Part shown: positions 35,279-42,785 of the stretch, one piece after another
How the letters are laid out: each line of letters starts with the position of its first letter
Position numbering within the stretch: the first letter of the stretch is position 1
Program-made: the position numbers and the translations under genes
The notes under the pieces: model-generated
Seen by the model: the letters and a program-made list of their open reading frames with translations, nothing else
The model's database searches: none
What the model was told of the DNA's origin: nothing
From: Winogradskyella forsetii
GTDB taxonomy: Bacteria; Bacteroidota; Bacteroidia; Flavobacteriales; Flavobacteriaceae
Assembly (NCBI RefSeq): GCF_013394595.1
Contig: NZ_CP053348.1
Location: forward strand, 2,816,001-2,880,000
Direction of reading: 5' to 3'
Length of the DNA stretch: 64,000 bases

Positions 35279-35688
35279 ATAGATTATTAATTGACACTAA
35301 TATTGTTATAGATCTTCTTTCTAAAAGAGAAAAATTCTATGACGAGGCTGCCGATTTGTTTTCTCGGGCTGACAAAAAAGAATTGGAGTTAGCAATTTCA
35401 TCTTTAACTTTCGCAAACACGAATTATATTCTCACAAAATTAAAATCAGCAAAAGAAGCGAGAGAAATATTACGAAAATTTAAGGTACTTGTAGAATTAT
35501 TAAGTCTAGATGATAAGATAACGGAATTAGCTCTGAGTGACGACAATTTTCCAGACTTTGAAGATGGACTTCAATACTACTCGGCAATAGAAAACCAAAT
35601 AGATATAATAATTACTAGGAATAAAAAGGATTTTAAAAACTCAAGAATTCCAGTTTTAACAGCAAAAGAATTTTTATCCCGAAAATAA
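35275..35688 (+). CDS. PIN-domain ribonuclease toxin (VapC-like)
   Basis: The 137-residue protein is a PIN domain with the first metal Asp in LLIDTNIVIDLLSKR (Asp7), a central SSLTFANTNYILTK helix, acidic residues in FPDFEDGLQYYSAIE (about 97-111) and IITRNKKDF (about 115-123) near the end. VapC toxins cleave tRNA or rRNA when freed from antitoxin. It is the second gene of cassette 5. Toxin-antitoxin pairs are well known as stabilisers of cassette arrays. Confidence 0.88.
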   Translation: MNRLLIDTNIVIDLLSKREKFYDEAADLFSRADKKELELAISSLTFANTNYILTKLKSAKEAREILRKFKVLVELLSLDDKITELALSDDNFPDFEDGLQYYSAIENQIDIIITRNKKDFKNSRIPVLTAKEFLSRK

Positions 35689-35693
35689 AGCCA

Positions 35694-35861
35694 GTGCCTA
35701 ACAATGTATAATTCATTGCTAGTTAGAGCCTACTTACGAATCCCGATAGCTATCGGGACTCGCGGACTTTCTACCTGCCTGCCGGCAGGCAGGTCCGTGA
35801 TTTATTTGCTAACTTTAGTGCTTAAACACGCAACTAACCATACACAATCACGTTACCAAAC
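35694..35861 (+). other. attC-like site 5, enlarged by two palindromes
   Basis: Outer box GTGCCTAAC left (one mismatch to GTTAGCCAC), GTTACCAAAC right. L stem is ATGTAT / ATACAC with one mismatch. The apical region carries the 18-bp palindrome TCCCGATAGCTATCGGGA (35741-35758) and a second palindrome CCTGCCTGCCGGCAGGCAGG (35774-35793), making this site about 30 bp longer than its relatives. Cut point at 35852. Confidence 0.75.
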
Positions 35862-35975
35862 ATTCCCCACACAAGAAAAAACCTATTAATTTCTTGAGCT
35901 AACGACAGAAGAAGGTCAGCAAAAAAGTGAATGGAAATGCTTAAATTTAAAAAAATACAATTAATAATCAACAAC

Positions 35976-35983
35976 TTAATTTG
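35976..35983 (+). promoter_or_regulatory. Promoter -7-like element inside cassette 6
   Basis: TTAATTTG (one mismatch to TAnnTTTG) followed by ACGTTAGTCAG, 26 bp before the esterase ATG. The same arrangement precedes the gene of cassette 4. Confidence 0.4.
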
Positions 35984-36009
35984 ACGTTAGTCAGAATATA
36001 AAGCAAACT

Positions 36010-36837
36010 ATGAGAACTTTTACATTTGTATTTTTATGTATTCTTCTTTTTGGAGCACAAACGACGTTCGGACAGAATAAAGCGGATATTATAATAGGAA
36101 GTCAGTTCATTATTAAATCTAGTATTTTAAATGAAGAAAGAACTTGCTTAATAAGTATTCCTGATTCATATAATGATTCAACTGAAGTGACGAAAAAATA
36201 TCCAATTATCATATTATTGGATGGATATACTCATTTTAAAACAGCATCTGGAATAGTACATTTTATGAGTTCCAATAGGAACCGAAACAATTTAATGCCA
36301 GAAAGTATTATTATAGCCATTGAGAATGTTGACCGTGAACGAGATTTTACCGTTACAAAAATCAAGACAAAACGACCAAATACTATGGGAGGTGGAAGGA
36401 ATTTTTTGAATTTCATTGAGAAAGAGCTAATACCATATGTTGATGAAAATTATAGAACAGAACCGTCTAGAACTCTCGTTGGACATTCTTTAGGAGGCCT
36501 ACTTACATTAAATTCTTATATGGATAAAAGTAGCGTTTTCAATGCTTACATTTCTATAGACCCAAGTATTTGGTGGAGTGAAGAGATGATGAAAAACAAA
36601 GTTGATTCTATTTCGTCAATATCATTGAATAAAAAACTTTATATAGCTACTGCCAATCAAGGAGAGGCTAGTTATGAGCGGAATAAAAAAAGACACGACT
36701 ATCTCTATGAATTAATCACAAAGAAATCGGAAAAACCTCTAAATGTCGAAATAAAGTATTTTGACAAGGAAAACCATCGCTCTGTACCATTAATAGCTTT
36801 GTACCAAGGTTTAATTTACATTAATCAAGAGAATTGA
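36010..36837 (+). CDS. Secreted alpha/beta-hydrolase esterase (IroE/EstD-like; cassette 6)
   Basis: The 275-residue protein has a signal peptide (MRTFTFVFLCILLFGAQTTFGQ) and an esterase-D-type alpha/beta hydrolase fold: oxyanion region IIILLDGY (about 65), nucleophile elbow GHSLGGLL (Ser about 160), and a C-terminal His in KENHRSVP (about 259). Related enzymes hydrolyse trilactone siderophores or simple esters in the periplasm. 150 bp of noncoding DNA with its own promoter-like block separates it from the cassette boundary. Confidence 0.82.
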   Translation: MRTFTFVFLCILLFGAQTTFGQNKADIIIGSQFIIKSSILNEERTCLISIPDSYNDSTEVTKKYPIIILLDGYTHFKTASGIVHFMSSNRNRNNLMPESIIIAIENVDRERDFTVTKIKTKRPNTMGGGRNFLNFIEKELIPYVDENYRTEPSRTLVGHSLGGLLTLNSYMDKSSVFNAYISIDPSIWWSEEMMKNKVDSISSISLNKKLYIATANQGEASYERNKKRHDYLYELITKKSEKPLNVEIKYFDKENHRSVPLIALYQGLIYINQEN

Positions 36838-36856
36838 TAATATTATAGAAAAATAC

Positions 36857-37008
36857 GTTTGGTAACATCGTGTAAAATTAATTACCACTTATAGCCTACT
36901 TACGAATCCCGATAGCTATCGGGACTCGCTGACTTTCTATCTGTGATTTATTTGCTAACTTTAGTGCTTAAACCACGCAACTAATCTTATACAACAAAGT
37001 AGTAAGTA
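36857..37008 (+). other. attC-like site 6
   Basis: Outer box GTTTGGTAAC left; right side decayed to GTAGTAAGT. L stem is GTGTAA / TTATAC, a compensated change of the last pair plus a G-T wobble. Apical region contains the 18-bp palindrome (36907-36924). Cut point would be at 36999. Confidence 0.7.
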
Positions 37009-37011
37009 ATT

Positions 37012-37518
37012 ATGAAAAAACGATTCCTATTAAAATATTCAATTGTATTTCTTATTATTAGTTGTAATAATAACGGAACTAAATCTGAAAATCAAAATTC
37101 AAAAATTGCAAAATTTAGATTTATAATTTCGGACACACTAGCTTATGGTGTAAATTTGGCAAGAATTTTTGAGTATAATAGAGATTTTAAAGAAAATCAA
37201 AGTTCAGTAATCTCAGTTATAATGAAAAATGAAATGAAAGATGGTTCAATCAGATCTGATACGTTTAGTGATGGACTAACAACACCTTTTTTCTGGATTA
37301 GTAGATTCAAAACTGGAAAACAAAAGATTGAACTGAAAATTGAAGAAAAAATAATGACAACTAAAGAGATAGCTAACGACTCTTTTTCGTTGGAAATTAA
37401 AGATATTTATTATACATATTCATTCGACGTATTTGTTGGCGATAAAGGATATAAATCTATACTAAATGAACGACTAAAAGAGCAAATGGATAAGGAATAT
37501 GCAGAAAATCCTATTTGA
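37012..37518 (+). CDS. Hypothetical lipoprotein (cassette 7)
   Basis: The 168-residue protein has a lipoprotein signal (MKKRFLLKYSIVFLIISC, acylated Cys18) followed by an Asn-rich linker. The rest alternates strands and Lys/Glu-rich stretches (FKTGKQKIELKIEEKIMTTK). No domain recognised. The start is only 12 bp inside the cassette. Terminal cassette of the array. Confidence 0.6.
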   Translation: MKKRFLLKYSIVFLIISCNNNGTKSENQNSKIAKFRFIISDTLAYGVNLARIFEYNRDFKENQSSVISVIMKNEMKDGSIRSDTFSDGLTTPFFWISRFKTGKQKIELKIEEKIMTTKEIANDSFSLEIKDIYYTYSFDVFVGDKGYKSILNERLKEQMDKEYAENPI

Positions 37519-37524
37519 ATAAAA

Positions 37525-37535
37525 CTACTTACAAC
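37525..37535 (+). other. Terminal half attC site
   Basis: CTACTTACAAC pairs with the bases at the left end of the last cassette (GTAGTAAGT, one mismatch), but no L stem or right box follows; the ndk terminator begins about 20 bp later. This marks the right end of the array. Confidence 0.5.
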
Positions 37536-37557
37536 CAAGTACTATGCTAAAAAAACA

Positions 37558-37588
37558 AAAAAGACCATCCTTAACAGATGGTCTTTTT
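37558..37588 (-). terminator. Intrinsic terminator after ndk
   Basis: Stem AAAAAGACCATC / GATGGTCTTTTT with a 7-nt loop, 22 bp beyond the ndk stop; usable in both directions. Confidence 0.88.
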
Positions 37589-37610
37589 CAATATGATATA
37601 ATGTTTTAGC

Positions 37611-38030
37611 TTAAAACATATCCCTTCCAGCAAAATGGAAAGCACTTTCTATAGCAGCATTATCGTCACTATCACTACCGTGAACAGCGTTTTCGCTAAT
37701 AGAATCTGCAAACATTTTACGGATAGTTCCTTCCGCTGCATCCGCAGGATTCGTCGCTCCGATTAAGGTTCTAAAATCTTCAACAGCATTATCTTTTTCT
37801 AAAACTGCTGCAACGATTGGACCACGAGTCATATACTCTACCAACTCTCCAAAAAATGGACGTTCGTTATGAATTGCATAAAATTCCTCAGCATCTGCTT
37901 TGGTCATTTGTGTTAACTTCATCGCCACGATTCTAAATCCTGAAGCTGAAATTTTTTCTAATATTGCGCCAATGTGTCCTTTTTCAACAGCATCTGGCTT
38001 TAACATTGTAAATGTTCTGTTAGTTGCCAT
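37611..38030 (-). CDS. ndk: Nucleoside diphosphate kinase
   Basis: The 139-residue protein begins [20 protein letters not shown] and has all Ndk features: the [18 protein letters not shown] segment, [20 protein letters not shown], and the phosphohistidine in ENAVHGSDS (about residue 115). It equilibrates NTP pools in the cytoplasm. Single gene with its own promoter and terminator; first core gene to the right of the cassette array. Confidence 0.97.
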   Translation of the reverse strand: MATNRTFTMLKPDAVEKGHIGAILEKISASGFRIVAMKLTQMTKADAEEFYAIHNERPFFGELVEYMTRGPIVAAVLEKDNAVEDFRTLIGATNPADAAEGTIRKMFADSISENAVHGSDSDDNAAIESAFHFAGRDMF

Positions 38031-38084
38031 GTTCTTTTTTTTAATAGATTCGCTTTCGCATTATCGCTTCTGCGAAATTCGATG

Positions 38085-38114
38085 CAAAAGTAATGCATTT
38101 CTTTAATTAATCAA
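38085..38114 (-). promoter_or_regulatory. ndk promoter
   Basis: On the minus strand TTG (38114-38112), 19 bp, then TACTTTTG (38092-38085), a full match to the Bacteroidota consensus, 55 bp before the ndk start. Confidence 0.65.
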
Positions 38115-38148
38115 GTTTAGCTTTTATTAAATTAGTGTTACCTAATAA

Positions 38149-38236
38149 ACGTCAGTTTGAGTGAAATTTCTTTTTTGCAATTTTGTATCGAGAACCTCAA
38201 TTTACAATTAGTCATACGTCTTAATACAATCCATTT
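38149..38236. repeat. Dispersed imperfect palindrome, copy 1
   Basis: Contains CGTCAGTTTGAGTGAAATTT and TTGTATCGAGAACC, shared in part with 54956-55078 and 59803-59930. It lies in the 318-bp noncoding gap (38031-38348), which otherwise holds only the ndk and nrnA promoters. Confidence 0.5.
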
Positions 38237-38348
38237 CCCAAATTCTGCCCAGTGTGACAAATCAGTAATACTAAACGCTAAAAAAACACTCTTAATTTCA
38301 TATTAAAAGCACTTTTCAGAATCCCTAAAAAACGTATCTTCGTCGCTT

Positions 38349-39365
38349 ATGAATACAACGCAGATTTCCGAAATAAAAGCGCTTTTAAGCACACCAAAAA
38401 ATATCGTTATTGTTCCACATAGAAATCCTGATGGCGATGCCATGGGTTCTACATTGGGCTTATATCATTATCTCAAAAAACTCAACCACAATGCTACAGT
38501 AATCGCACCTAACGATTATCCCGATTTTTTAAAGTGGTTGCCTGGTGACGATACCGTTTTGAAGTATGAAACACAACTGGAAGAAGGCAACGCTCTCCTA
38601 GAAAAAGCAGACCTTATTTTTACTTTGGACTTTAATGCCTATCACCGAGCTGGCCATCAAATGGCCGAAGTTCTTGAAGCTTCAAATGCCACCAAAATAA
38701 TGATAGACCATCATCAGCAACCAGATGATTATGCAAAATATATGTATTCTGACGTAAGGATGTCTTCGACCTGCGAAATGGTTTATAATTTTATCGAAAA
38801 GCTTGGTGATGAAAACAAAATAGACGAAACTATCGCGTCCTGTTTGTACGTTGGTATCATGACAGATACAGGTTCGTTTCGTTTTTCGGCAACCACCACC
38901 AAAACGCATCAGATCATAGGAAGCTTGATTGAAAAAGGTGCTGATAATTCACAAATTCACAATAATATATACGATACCAATAGTTATAGTCGTTTACAAT
39001 TATTGGGCAGAGCGCTACAGAATCTTAAGGTCATTCCAGAATTGAGAACCGCTTATACCACTTTGTCTCAGGCAGAATTGGACGAATTCAACTTTAAAAA
39101 AGGAGATACCGAAGGGTTTGTAAACTATGGATTATCGCTAGAAGGTATTATATTTGCAGCCATATTTATTGAAAGCAAACAAGATAATATCATCAAAATA
39201 TCTTTACGCAGCAAAGGCGAGTTTTCGGTAAACGAATTTTCGAGAGCCCATTTCAATGGTGGTGGACACACAAATGCAGCTGGAGGACGCAGTGAAGAGG
39301 ATATGGAAACCACTATAAATAAATTTATTAGTATATTACCGCAGTATAAACAAGATTTGTCTTAA
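38349..39365 (+). CDS. DHH/DHHA1 phosphoesterase, NrnA-type nanoRNase / pAp phosphatase
   Basis: The 338-residue protein has DHH motif I HRNPDGDAMGSTLG (about 24-37), a LDFNAYHRAG motif II, the DHHQQPD triad (about 118) and the DHHA1 glycine loop GGGHTNAAGG (about 304). NrnA-type enzymes degrade 2-5 nt RNAs and dephosphorylate pAp. The first gene of a likely operon with gldI and the double PPIase gene. -7-like TATCTTCG lies just upstream. Confidence 0.9.
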   Translation: MNTTQISEIKALLSTPKNIVIVPHRNPDGDAMGSTLGLYHYLKKLNHNATVIAPNDYPDFLKWLPGDDTVLKYETQLEEGNALLEKADLIFTLDFNAYHRAGHQMAEVLEASNATKIMIDHHQQPDDYAKYMYSDVRMSSTCEMVYNFIEKLGDENKIDETIASCLYVGIMTDTGSFRFSATTTKTHQIIGSLIEKGADNSQIHNNIYDTNSYSRLQLLGRALQNLKVIPELRTAYTTLSQAELDEFNFKKGDTEGFVNYGLSLEGIIFAAIFIESKQDNIIKISLRSKGEFSVNEFSRAHFNGGGHTNAAGGRSEEDMETTINKFISILPQYKQDLS

Positions 39366-39393
39366 CCCAAAATAGGCAGTAAATTATTCAAGT

Positions 39394-39927
39394 ATGAAAA
39401 ACCTACTCATAATACTCATCTTTTCGTTGTTGTGTTTTAGCTGTAAATCTCCAGAAGCACGAATGCCAGAATCCGTACAATCAGGTTCTTTTTTAAAGGC
39501 ATCTGCAGAGCGTAACAAAAAGCTAAATGAACGTGAACACGAGCAAATTCAAGACATTATAAATAGTAATCCCGAAAAAGATTATATCGCTTCAGAAAGT
39601 GGCTTTTGGTATTATTACAACACTAAAATTGAAAATGACACCATACAAGCACAGTTTGGAGACGTTGTAGATTTCACTTTTGATGTCTCTACTATTGAAG
39701 GTGATGAAATTTATGCCAACACCAACAAAACCTATATTATGGACAAGGAAGAATTGTTCACAGGTTTGCGTGAAGGCTTAAAACTTTTAAAACCTACAGA
39801 AACCGCGACATTTATTTTTCCATCCCAAAAAGCCTTTGGTTATTATGGCGATGAACATAAAATAGGAACGAATATTCCTTTAATTTGTGAAGTAACTTTA
39901 AACACTATAACCCAAAAAAATGATTAA
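39394..39927 (+). CDS. gldI: Gliding-motility lipoprotein GldI, FKBP-type PPIase
   Basis: The 177-residue lipoprotein (signal MKNLLIILIFSLLCFSC, Cys17) carries an FKBP domain (about 85-175) with FGDVVDFTFDVST and the KAFGYYGDEHKIGTNIPL loop. It matches GldI, required for gliding and type IX secretion in Flavobacterium, probably folding secretion components in the periplasm. The stop overlaps the next PPIase gene by 8 bp. GldI presence agrees with the T9SS substrates in the window. Confidence 0.85.
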   Translation: MKNLLIILIFSLLCFSCKSPEARMPESVQSGSFLKASAERNKKLNEREHEQIQDIINSNPEKDYIASESGFWYYYNTKIENDTIQAQFGDVVDFTFDVSTIEGDEIYANTNKTYIMDKEELFTGLREGLKLLKPTETATFIFPSQKAFGYYGDEHKIGTNIPLICEVTLNTITQKND

Positions 39928-41146
39928 AAATGCACTTGCAACATTCGTTGTATTATTAGTACTATCGAGTACGTCTTGTCAAGACCGTTATCCTGATTTA
40001 GAAGATGGGCTTTATGCCGAAATCGTAACCTCAAAAGATACCATGGTTGCAAAACTATTCTTTGAAAAAGTACCTGTAACAGTGGCAAATTTTGTGGCAT
40101 TGGCTGAAGGTAAACACCCATTGGTTAAAGATGAATATAAAGGAAAACCTTATTATGATGGATTAACGTTCCATCGTGTGATGAATAATTTCATGATACA
40201 AACGGGTGATCCAACAGCAACTGGTAGTGGTGATCCTGGCTATAAATTCGAAGATGAACTTGTTAAGGATTTTAAACATGATAAACCTGGTGTATTGTCC
40301 ATGGCAAATCCTGGTGTTAACGCCAATGGAAGTCAGTTTTTCATCACGGAAAAAGCAACACCATGGTTAGACGGCTACGATGAAAGTGGAAATTTAAAAG
40401 ATTGCGCTAACCCAAGAGTATATTGTCATGCCATATTTGGCGAATTAGTTAAAGGTTTAAACGTATTAGATACTATTTCTAATGTTCACGTGCAACCTGG
40501 AATTAATAAACCACTTGAAGATGTAACCATTGATAAAGTAAACATTATAAGAAAAGGTAGTGCTGCAAAGAAATTTGATGCGCCTAAAGTTTTTACTGAG
40601 GAATTGCCAAAGATAAAAGAAAAAGTTGCTGAGGCTAAAGCTGAAGCAGAAGCGAAAGCAGCTGAAGCTCAAAAGGAAGCGAAAGCAAAAGCTGAAGCCG
40701 CAAAAGAAGAGTTCTTAAAAAAGAATGAAGAATTAGAGGGACGAAAAATAGAATCTCCTACAGGAATGGCCATGATATTTACCCATGAAGGTAATGGTGT
40801 TAAACCGAAATCTACTGATCGCGTAAATATTGATTGTGCTGGTTATTTAGAAAACGGCGAGTTGTTTTGGACCACCTGGAAAAGTGTGGCTGAGAAAAAT
40901 GGCAAATACGATGAAAGACAAGACCAAGCTGGTCGCTATGCGCCATTCGATATGCCGTATAATGAAACGGCGACTTTAATCGCTGGTTTTAGAGAAGCGA
41001 TGCTAAACATGAAAATTGGTGATAAGGCAAGAGTATATATTCCTTATTATTTAGGCTATGGGGAAAGAGGAAATCCACCTGTGATTCCAGCCAATGCGAA
41101 CCTTGTTTTTGATATAGAATTGGTGAGTATTAAGAAGCCAAAGTAA
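39920..41146 (+). CDS. Double peptidyl-prolyl isomerase: cyclophilin plus FKBP
   Basis: The 408-residue lipoprotein (Cys20 after LLVLSSTSC) joins a cyclophilin domain (about 30-205; FHRVMNNFMIQTGDPTATG, MANPGVNANGSQFFIT) to an FKBP domain (about 290-408; YAPFDMPYNETATLIAGF, YIPYYLGYGERGNPPVIPAN) through a highly charged Ala/Lys/Glu coiled-coil linker (about 222-275). Both are prolyl isomerases, giving a two-headed periplasmic chaperone. Overlaps gldI by 8 bp, so it belongs to the same export-folding unit. Confidence 0.9.
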   Translation: MIKNALATFVVLLVLSSTSCQDRYPDLEDGLYAEIVTSKDTMVAKLFFEKVPVTVANFVALAEGKHPLVKDEYKGKPYYDGLTFHRVMNNFMIQTGDPTATGSGDPGYKFEDELVKDFKHDKPGVLSMANPGVNANGSQFFITEKATPWLDGYDESGNLKDCANPRVYCHAIFGELVKGLNVLDTISNVHVQPGINKPLEDVTIDKVNIIRKGSAAKKFDAPKVFTEELPKIKEKVAEAKAEAEAKAAEAQKEAKAKAEAAKEEFLKKNEELEGRKIESPTGMAMIFTHEGNGVKPKSTDRVNIDCAGYLENGELFWTTWKSVAEKNGKYDERQDQAGRYAPFDMPYNETATLIAGFREAMLNMKIGDKARVYIPYYLGYGERGNPPVIPANANLVFDIELVSIKKPK

Positions 41147-41163
41147 TCTCACTATAACACATA

Positions 41164-41208
41164 AAAAAAAGCAGCTAAGTCTATATTTGATACTTAGCTG
41201 CTTTTTTT
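41164..41208 (+). terminator. Intrinsic terminator
   Basis: Stem AAAGCAGCTAAGT / ACTTAGCTGCTTT with an 11-nt loop and a run of T, right after the PPIase gene. Confidence 0.9.
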
Positions 41209-41217
41209 ATATAATTT

Positions 41218-41254
41218 GACCTGCAAGGTTTCCAAAACCTTGTAGGTCTTTTTT
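41218..41254. repeat. Terminator-like palindromic repeat
   Basis: GACCTGCAAGGTTT / AAACCTTGTAGGTC around a 3-base loop, followed by six T. A related hairpin with the same GACCT/AGGTC ends closes the purA gene at 61869. May terminate the opposite pepD gene from the 3' side as well. Confidence 0.7.
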
Positions 41255-41321
41255 CATTTTTATAATTACAAAGTCGATACTGAACTAAATTCAGCAATTC
41301 CCCTTGCAGGATTCTACAAAA

Positions 41322-42785
41322 CTATCTCTTCGGAATATGCTTCAAAATCTCCAACACAAATTCCCAATACTTTTGTGCAGAAGAAATTTGGGCACGCTCA
41401 TCTGGTGAATGCGCGCCTTTAATGTTTGGTCCAAAACTAATCATGTCCATATCTGGGTAGTTTGTACCAAGAATTCCACATTCCAATCCTGCGTGGCAAG
41501 CTGCGACGTGTGGTTTTTCGCCGTTATTTAAACGTTCGTAAATTGGCACCATGACTTTCAGGATATCAGAATCCATATTTGGTGCCCACCCAGGATAATC
41601 TCCAGATAGTTCAACTTCGCAACCTGTCAGTTCAAAAGTCGCACGCAAGGTATTTGCTAAATCTTGTTTTGTACTTTCAACAGAACTTCGGGTTAAACAA
41701 CCTATTTTAATATGACCATCTTTTACGATTACTCTAGCGATATTGTTAGACGTTTCTACCAAATCCTTAATATCTGGACTCATTCTATAAACCCCATTGT
41801 GTGCTGCATACAAAGCTCTGGTTAAACCTTCTTGTCCGCCTAAATCCATGATTTTAGCAGGCGTATCCGTTTTTGACACTACGATTTCCAAATCTGGTTC
41901 CATAGTTTTAAATTCGGTTTTAAGCGCTTTGGCATGTGCTTTCATTTCAGCTTCAAAAGCAGCTTCATGTACAGCATCTATCGCAACAGTGGCGTTACTT
42001 TCTCTTGGAATGGCATTTCGCAAACTTCCACCATCAATTTCAGAAATACGAAGTCCGAAGTTTTCAAATCCATCAAATAACAAACGGTTCATCAATTTGT
42101 TGGCATTTCCTAAACCTTCATGGATTTGCATTCCTGAATGGCCGCCTTGCAAACCTTTGACCGTAATGTTATAACCGATTTTAAACTCAGGTGTGTCGTC
42201 CTCTTCATAATCTCGCGTGGCTGTCACATCAACACCACCTGCGCAACCAACGCCTATTTCATCATCTTCTTCGGTATCTAAATTCAGAAGAATATCACCT
42301 TTTAGCAAACCACCTTTTAGACCTTTGGCACCTGTCATTCCTGTTTCTTCATCAATAGTGAACAAAGCTTCTAGAGCTGGATGCGCAATAGTATCACTTT
42401 CTAAAATCGCCATAATCGTCGCCACTCCCAATCCGTTATCTGCACCAAGCGTTGTGCCTTTGGCTTTTACCCAATCGCCAACCACATGCATGTCTATGCC
42501 TTGTTCATCAAAGTTAAAGACGGTATCATTATTCTTTTGATGTACCATATCTAAATGACTTTGCATCACAATTGGCTTACGGTCTTCCATACCTTTCGAT
42601 GCTGGTTTGCGAATGATCACATTCCCAACTTCGTCCTCTATGGTTTCTAAACCAAGTTTTTTTCCAAAATCTTTCATGAATTGTATCACACGCTCTTCTT
42701 TTTTCGAAGGTCGTGGTACAGCGTTTAAATCTGCGAATTTATTCCATAATTGTTTTGGCTCTAAGTTTCTTATGTCTTGACTCAT
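41322..42785 (-). CDS. pepD: Aminoacyl-histidine dipeptidase (Xaa-His dipeptidase, M20)
   Basis: The 487-residue protein starts at MSQDIRNLEPKQLW; a GTG four codons upstream is not needed. It has M20 metallopeptidase motifs: QSHLDMVHQK (metal His about 78), TLGADNGLGVA (about 113), LFTIDEETGMTGAKGL (catalytic and metal Glu about 145) and the terminal GPNIKGAHSPDERAQ. PepD cleaves Xaa-His dipeptides such as carnosine in the cytoplasm. Single gene on the minus strand. Confidence 0.92.
   Translation of the reverse strand: MSQDIRNLEPKQLWNKFADLNAVPRPSKKEERVIQFMKDFGKKLGLETIEDEVGNVIIRKPASKGMEDRKPIVMQSHLDMVHQKNNDTVFNFDEQGIDMHVVGDWVKAKGTTLGADNGLGVATIMAILESDTIAHPALEALFTIDEETGMTGAKGLKGGLLKGDILLNLDTEEDDEIGVGCAGGVDVTATRDYEEDDTPEFKIGYNITVKGLQGGHSGMQIHEGLGNANKLMNRLLFDGFENFGLRISEIDGGSLRNAIPRESNATVAIDAVHEAAFEAEMKAHAKALKTEFKTMEPDLEIVVSKTDTPAKIMDLGGQEGLTRALYAAHNGVYRMSPDIKDLVETSNNIARVIVKDGHIKIGCLTRSSVESTKQDLANTLRATFELTGCEVELSGDYPGWAPNMDSDILKVMVPIYERLNNGEKPHVAACHAGLECGILGTNYPDMDMISFGPNIKGAHSPDERAQISSAQKYWEFVLEILKHIPKR

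Larger units (their letters stand above)
29872..37535 (+). mobile_element. Integron-type gene-cassette array without integrase (CALIN-like)
   Basis: Seven plus-strand cassettes bounded by GTT cut points at 29872, 32251, 33315, 34352, 34954, 35852, 36999 (here GTA) and a half-site ending 37535. Six structured sites end the first six cassettes. For each cassette the bases after its left GTT are complementary to the bases before AAC at its right end: GTTACCCAAC/GTTGGGTAAC, GTTGTACACC/GGTGTACAAC, GTTATGTGC/GCACATAAC, GTTGGCGTG/CACGCCAAC, GTTAGCCAC/GTGCCTAAC (one mismatch), GTTACCAAAC/GTTTGGTAAC, GTAGTAAGT/ACTTACAAC (one mismatch). This is the signature of cassettes inserted by integron recombination. 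No integrase gene is in the window. Confidence 0.8.

Noticed and set aside
35704..35889. A 61-residue ORF downstream of the PIN toxin
   Set aside because: It lies wholly within attC site 5 and its palindromes; composition is repeat-derived (Cys-Leu-Pro-Ala-Gly-Arg).
32123..37008. The repeated ~130-bp units as a CRISPR array
   Set aside because: Repeats are far too long, spaced by whole genes, and have complementary variable ends; no cas genes.
32123..37008. The repeated units as plain transcription terminators or REP elements
   Set aside because: They lack T runs after the stems, and their outer boxes pair in a cassette-specific way that simple repeats would not show.
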